A DNA stretch of 10,045 nucleotides from Acidobacteriota bacterium. GTDB taxonomy: Bacteria; Acidobacteriota; Vicinamibacteria; Vicinamibacterales; Vicinamibacteraceae. The position numbers and the translations under genes are program-made. Where the stretch lies: the NCBI GenBank assembly GCA_023427865.1, contig JAEYZV010000645.1:1-10045 (forward strand), given 5' to 3'. Shown piece after piece: positions 7,849-10,045 of the stretch (position 1 is its first letter; each line of letters opens with the position of its first letter). A model generated the notes under the pieces. That model was not told the origin of the DNA and ran no database searches. It saw only the letters and a list, made by a program, of their open reading frames with translations.

Positions 7849-9099
7849 TCACTGGAGGAGCGTGGCCACTGCCGTGCGCACGGTGCTGGCGCTCGCGTCC
7901 GTCCAGGCGAACAGCAGCTCGGATCCCTGCAGCGCCGCGCGCGGATAGCCGCTGGTGCGAGACCCGTCCAGCGTGGCCACGCGGACCGCCGGCGACCGCT
8001 CACCGGTTGCCGTGATGCGACGCACCATGAACGACGCCCCCGGGTTCTCCAATTCGATCCACGTCGCAACGGCAGCGCCGTCCGGGAGCAGTTCGACGTC
8101 GACCCGTCCGAGCGACGCGGCGTCATCGATGCGGAGCGGGCGACCGAAGGTTCTGCCCGCGTCGCTGGAGAACGCGACGTAGGCACGACCGTCGCCGGTC
8201 GCGGCCGTGAACCAGGCCACGACCACATCGCGTCCGCGAGCGCTCAGCATCGGACCGTTCACCGGGCAGGCGGCGATTCTCCAGGTGTCGTCGTGCACGG
8301 CCACCGGCTCCGTCCAACGTCCGTGCTCGAGCCGTGAGACGTGGATGTCGCGCACCTCGTCATCCGTGCGGTTGCGGAAGGCGACGATGGGACCCTCGCT
8401 CGTGAGCGCGGCAGTCGTGGGGCAGCAGTCACACACCCGCAGGTCCACGGGTTCGTCCGCAACCTGACGCCATCCGGCATCGTAGGCACCGAAGCGGAGT
8501 GTCATCGACCCGGCAGACGATCCATGACTGCCGTCGTGCCCGGTACCGCTCCCCATCTGTCGGCCGTCGAGCCACACGAGGCCCAGGCCGCCGCCGGCAA
8601 CCTGGAACAGCGACGCAAAGCCGTGCTCGGTCTGCGTCCCGTCATGATGCGGCGTGAACGACGGCGCCCACGTGCGGCCGCCGTCACGCGAGTGGCTCAG
8701 CCGAACGTCGTAGGCATATGCTCCCGTGCCGCTCTTCTGCAACCAGTGCGCCGCCAGGGTGCCGTTGTCGAGGCGAACGACCGACGGCACGTCAGCCCAG
8801 TTGACGAACCAGTTCTCGCCGGAGGCAACGCTGCGCGGTGGGCTCCACCCGCCCTCGCGGGGCTCGGCGAACCGCAGTGTTGCCGTCGCTCCGTCACGCT
8901 CCACCCAACTCAACACCGCGCCGTGTGCGGACGTGTGCAGATGCGGCTGCGCGCTGTGCTGGCCAGCCGGGCTGCGGACGGAACGGACCGGCCCGAGCCA
9001 GCGGCCCGATGCGTCGGGCTGCGACGTTCCCGACGCGCCCAATCCGATCGTCAACAACGCCCCGGCAGACATCAGGGCTCGGGTCCAGCCAGTCAGCAC
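7849..9099 (-). CDS. Secreted BNR/Asp-box beta-propeller with CxCC and ACP cysteine motifs (paralogue of the 6661 gene)
   Basis: I favour the GTG at 9099-9097, giving 416 residues that begin MLTGWTRALMSAGALLTIGL, a normal signal peptide with a short basic n-region. The open frame reaches a GTG at 9153, but that adds an Arg-rich 18-residue tail and has no ribosome-binding site. Asp-boxes SRDGGRTW (137-144) and SSDAGRTF (311-318) mark the propeller. VCDCCPT (C223, C225, C226) and AACPVNGP (C278) sit almost exactly where the neighbour has C224/C226/C227 and C278, so the two are paralogues with a shared cysteine site. A His/Gly-rich insert GHDGSHGSS is at 187-195. No sialidase catalytic set is evident. 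It is the first gene of a two-gene operon, 12 bp before the second, and is divergent from a Cys/His-rich secreted protein. Fold secure, function inferred. Confidence 0.8.
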   Translation of the reverse strand: MLTGWTRALMSAGALLTIGLGASGTSQPDASGRWLGPVRSVRSPAGQHSAQPHLHTSAHGAVLSWVERDGATATLRFAEPREGGWSPPRSVASGENWFVNWADVPSVVRLDNGTLAAHWLQKSGTGAYAYDVRLSHSRDGGRTWAPSFTPHHDGTQTEHGFASLFQVAGGGLGLVWLDGRQMGSGTGHDGSHGSSAGSMTLRFGAYDAGWRQVADEPVDLRVCDCCPTTAALTSEGPIVAFRNRTDDEVRDIHVSRLEHGRWTEPVAVHDDTWRIAACPVNGPMLSARGRDVVVAWFTAATGDGRAYVAFSSDAGRTFGRPLRIDDAASLGRVDVELLPDGAAVATWIELENPGASFMVRRITATGERSPAVRVATLDGSRTSGYPRAALQGSELLFAWTDASASTVRTAVATLLQ

Positions 9100-9106
9100 G
9101 CGTGCG

Positions 9107-9112
9107 ATTCTA
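9107..9112 (-). promoter_or_regulatory. Candidate -10 box (TAGAAT) for a leaderless transcript of the 9099 gene
   Basis: On the minus strand TAGAAT lies seven bases before the GTG at 9099, the same geometry as TAGACT before the 3620 gene. The nearest purine-rich stretch, AAAGG, is 13 bases from the GTG, too far to act as a normal ribosome-binding site. If real, this box fixes the start at 9099 rather than 9153. No clear -35 was found. Inference from spacing. Confidence 0.4.
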
Positions 9113-9153
9113 CCTTTCGGCGCCAGACGGGCTCGCTGCGGAACTCTCCCCAC

Positions 9154-9163
9154 TCACCGGTGA
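9154..9163. promoter_or_regulatory. Perfect 10-bp palindrome TCACCGGTGA in the divergent region
   Basis: TCACCGGTGA reads the same on both strands and lies between the leftward propeller operon (start 9099) and the rightward gene at 9268. The rest of the 168-bp divergent region shows no RNA gene or further clear promoter. A related split dyad, CACCG-GAAT-CGGTG, occurs upstream of the efflux gene at 9802-9815, so the two could be sites for one regulator. Evidence is symmetry and position only. Confidence 0.25.
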
Positions 9164-9267
9164 AAAGCTCGCAGTTCGAAGGTCGACCAGCCTGGCGTGG
9201 AACCCGGACTCTGAATGCGACGCGCAGGAACGAGTGGCGTGCATATTGCGTTTCGGATCGAGCGTCC

Positions 9268-9624
9268 GTGTTCCGAGCCGCTGCCCTCCTCATCGTGCTG
9301 ACGCTGGCCGTCGGATCCAACGTGAGCCTTCTGTGCTCGGCGTGGTGTCATCCTGCGCAGCCGCAGGCGTCGGCCTGCCAGCATCAGGATGAGAACAGCT
9401 CGTTGCGCGTGACGGGTGAGGATCCCTGCGCTGCCTCCGAGGGTGCGACGGTCTTCGTTCGTGAGGAGGCGAGGCGGTCGTCAGAGGCCTCAGCCACTCA
9501 CATCCTGACCACCGTCCCGACCTTCGCGCTCATCCCTCCGGCGCCCAGGACCGTGGCCGCACGCACACGAGCTCAATCCCGCTCGAGCCACTCTCGCCCC
9601 GCTCTCATCGCCCTGCGCATCTGA
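9268..9624 (+). CDS. Small secreted Cys/His-rich protein, probable metal-locus accessory protein
   Basis: This 118-residue protein starts at GTG 9268. Residues 1-20 (MFRAAALLIVLTLAVGSNVS) are a signal peptide or N-terminal anchor. They are followed by LLCSAWCHPA (C23, C27, H28), ACQHQ (C37, H39) and GEDPCA (C54). The C-terminal half is Ala/Arg/Ser-rich and low in predicted structure. I recognise no named family. The signal followed by CxxxWCHP, CxH and a GxDxC element resembles small hypothetical secreted proteins found next to copper/heavy-metal efflux genes, and the next gene is a TolC/CusC-type protein, so periplasmic metal binding is a reasonable inference. The open frame extends far upstream (antisense to the propeller genes), but the signal peptide and the divergent layout place the start here. 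The ribosome-binding site is weak (GGATCGAG at 9255-9262). The lipobox is poor (SLLC), so a lipoprotein is unlikely. Confidence 0.65.
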   Translation: MFRAAALLIVLTLAVGSNVSLLCSAWCHPAQPQASACQHQDENSSLRVTGEDPCAASEGATVFVREEARRSSEASATHILTTVPTFALIPPAPRTVAARTRAQSRSSHSRPALIALRI

Positions 9625-9847
9625 TCGTCTCCTCCCAGGTCGTCCCGACCTGCGCTCATCCCACGCTCACCGGGCTTGCTGCGCCGTGCGCAGCACGGCA
9701 CGTCCTGGTGGCGACCTCGTGTCCGACACCCGCGTGGGGAGATGCAACCACTTACGTCTGCCGGTAAGAGCGCGCGCGCTCGGTGTCCGCCCCGCTGTGG
9801 TCACCGGAATCGGTGCTCGCGCCAGTCGGAGGACCTGATGACCCGAG
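9625..9847. other. Non-coding stretch before the efflux gene, with small dyads
   Basis: No convincing gene lies in these 223 bases. Three inverted repeats are visible: TGCTGCGC-CGT-GCGCAGCA (9677-9695), CTTAC-N8-GTAAG (9751-9768) and CACCG-GAAT-CGGTG (9802-9815). A strong GGAGGA at 9828-9833 precedes two ATGs, at 9838 and 9848. No riboswitch consensus was recognised. The region may carry a separate promoter or attenuation point for the efflux genes. Confidence 0.4.
9677..9695 (+). other. GC-rich hairpin, 8-bp perfect stem with 3-nt loop
   Basis: TGCTGCGC and GCGCAGCA pair perfectly around a CGT loop, 52 bases after the stop of the Cys/His-rich gene. There is no T-run after it, so it is not a standard intrinsic terminator; it could be a transcript-end stabiliser or processing site between the two genes. 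Confidence 0.35.
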
Positions 9848-10045
9848 ATGAAACGTCTTTACGTCCTTGTTGTCGTTCTCCTGATGGTCGCGGCTTCCGC
9901 TACTCGGGCGTCGTCACGGCAGGCCGAGCCGTTGCCCTCGCCGCTCAGCCTCGGCGACGTGGTGCGGATTGCCGCTGAGCGCCGGGATGAGATCGAGGCG
10001 GCGCGCGCACGCGTCCGCGCGGGTGAAGCGCGGCCAGCCATCGTG
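9848..10045 (+). CDS. TolC/CusC-type outer-membrane efflux protein, N-terminal part (cut by window)
   Basis: The frame opens at ATG 9848 and is still open at the window edge, giving 66 residues. Residues 1-25 (MKRLYVLVVVLLMVAASATR, then ASSRQ) are a signal peptide. They are followed by PLSLGDVVRIAAERRDEIEA and ARARVRAGEARPAIV, the first long helix of the OEP repeat in TolC-family proteins ('tl.eal..al..np.i.aaRa.v.aAea'). The family forms trimeric outer-membrane channels for RND or ABC efflux pumps. With the Cys/His-rich secreted protein just upstream, a heavy-metal (CusCBA/CzcCBA-like) system is likely, but the membrane-fusion and pump genes would be beyond the window. In-frame stops at 9836 and 9839 fix the start at 9848, although the strong GGAGGA at 9828-9833 is better spaced for the ATG at 9838 in another frame. 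Confidence 0.8.
   Translation, partial: MKRLYVLVVVLLMVAASATRASSRQAEPLPSPLSLGDVVRIAAERRDEIEAARARVRAGEARPAIV

Noticed and set aside
7048..8337. 429-codon plus-strand frame opposite the propeller genes
   Set aside because: The opposite strand shows signal peptides and Asp-box repeats; this frame has none and only Arg/His-rich composition.
6661..9099. True sialidase (neuraminidase) function for the two propellers
   Set aside because: Asp-boxes only show the fold; the arginine triad and catalytic Tyr/Glu arrangement could not be identified, and the shared cysteines point elsewhere.
9171..9240. GTTCGAA at 9174-9180 resembling a tRNA T-loop
   Set aside because: No matching T-stem, acceptor stem or anticodon arm could be built on either strand around it.
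8341..9267. Upstream extension of the Cys/His-rich protein frame to 8341
   Set aside because: The extension is antisense to the propeller gene and has no domain; a signal peptide begins at 9268, so only 9268-9624 is kept.

Overview
The window reads as chromosomal DNA of a high-GC member of the Acidobacteriota, most plausibly the Vicinamibacteria/Luteitalea side of the phylum. The evidence is two large MacB/FtsX-type permeases of the acidobacterial 'ADOP' (duplicated orphan permease) kind, one with a co-transcribed PadR regulator, plus high GC, frequent GTG starts and long antisense open frames that reflect GC-rich codon use. No rRNA, tRNA, CRISPR array, transposase or integrase was seen. The assignment is inference from gene content.

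Layout. Positions 1-354 hold the 3' end of a VOC (glyoxalase/bleomycin-resistance fold) gene. It converges on a padR-ADOP operon read leftward (3493 to 417), in which the PadR stop and the permease GTG start overlap by 4 bp. A 126-bp divergent region (3494-3619) separates it from a second ADOP-type permease read rightward (3620-6079). That region carries a self-complementary TATAGT element, inverted and direct repeats, and a TAGACT box placed exactly for leaderless transcription of the rightward gene. A small YqaA/DedA-type membrane protein follows (6213-6644).

The right part (6661-10045) is a different module. Two adjacent, leftward, secreted beta-propeller (BNR/Asp-box, 'sialidase-like') genes (9099-7849 and 7836-6661) share a C-x-C-C motif followed about 52 residues later by an A-C-P motif. 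Sialidase activity needs none of these cysteines, so the pair looks like a thiol or metal-binding variant of the fold. Divergently, a 118-residue secreted Cys/His-rich protein (9268-9624) is followed by the start of a TolC/CusC-type outer-membrane efflux protein (9848 to the window edge). A periplasmic copper/heavy-metal handling and efflux locus is the most economical reading. It is an inference, because the efflux pump genes expected next lie beyond the window.

The most interesting items are the paired CxCC/ACP propellers facing the Cys/His-rich protein and efflux gene, the symmetrical PadR-associated divergent promoter, and the repeated -10-box-abutting-start arrangement that suggests leaderless mRNAs.
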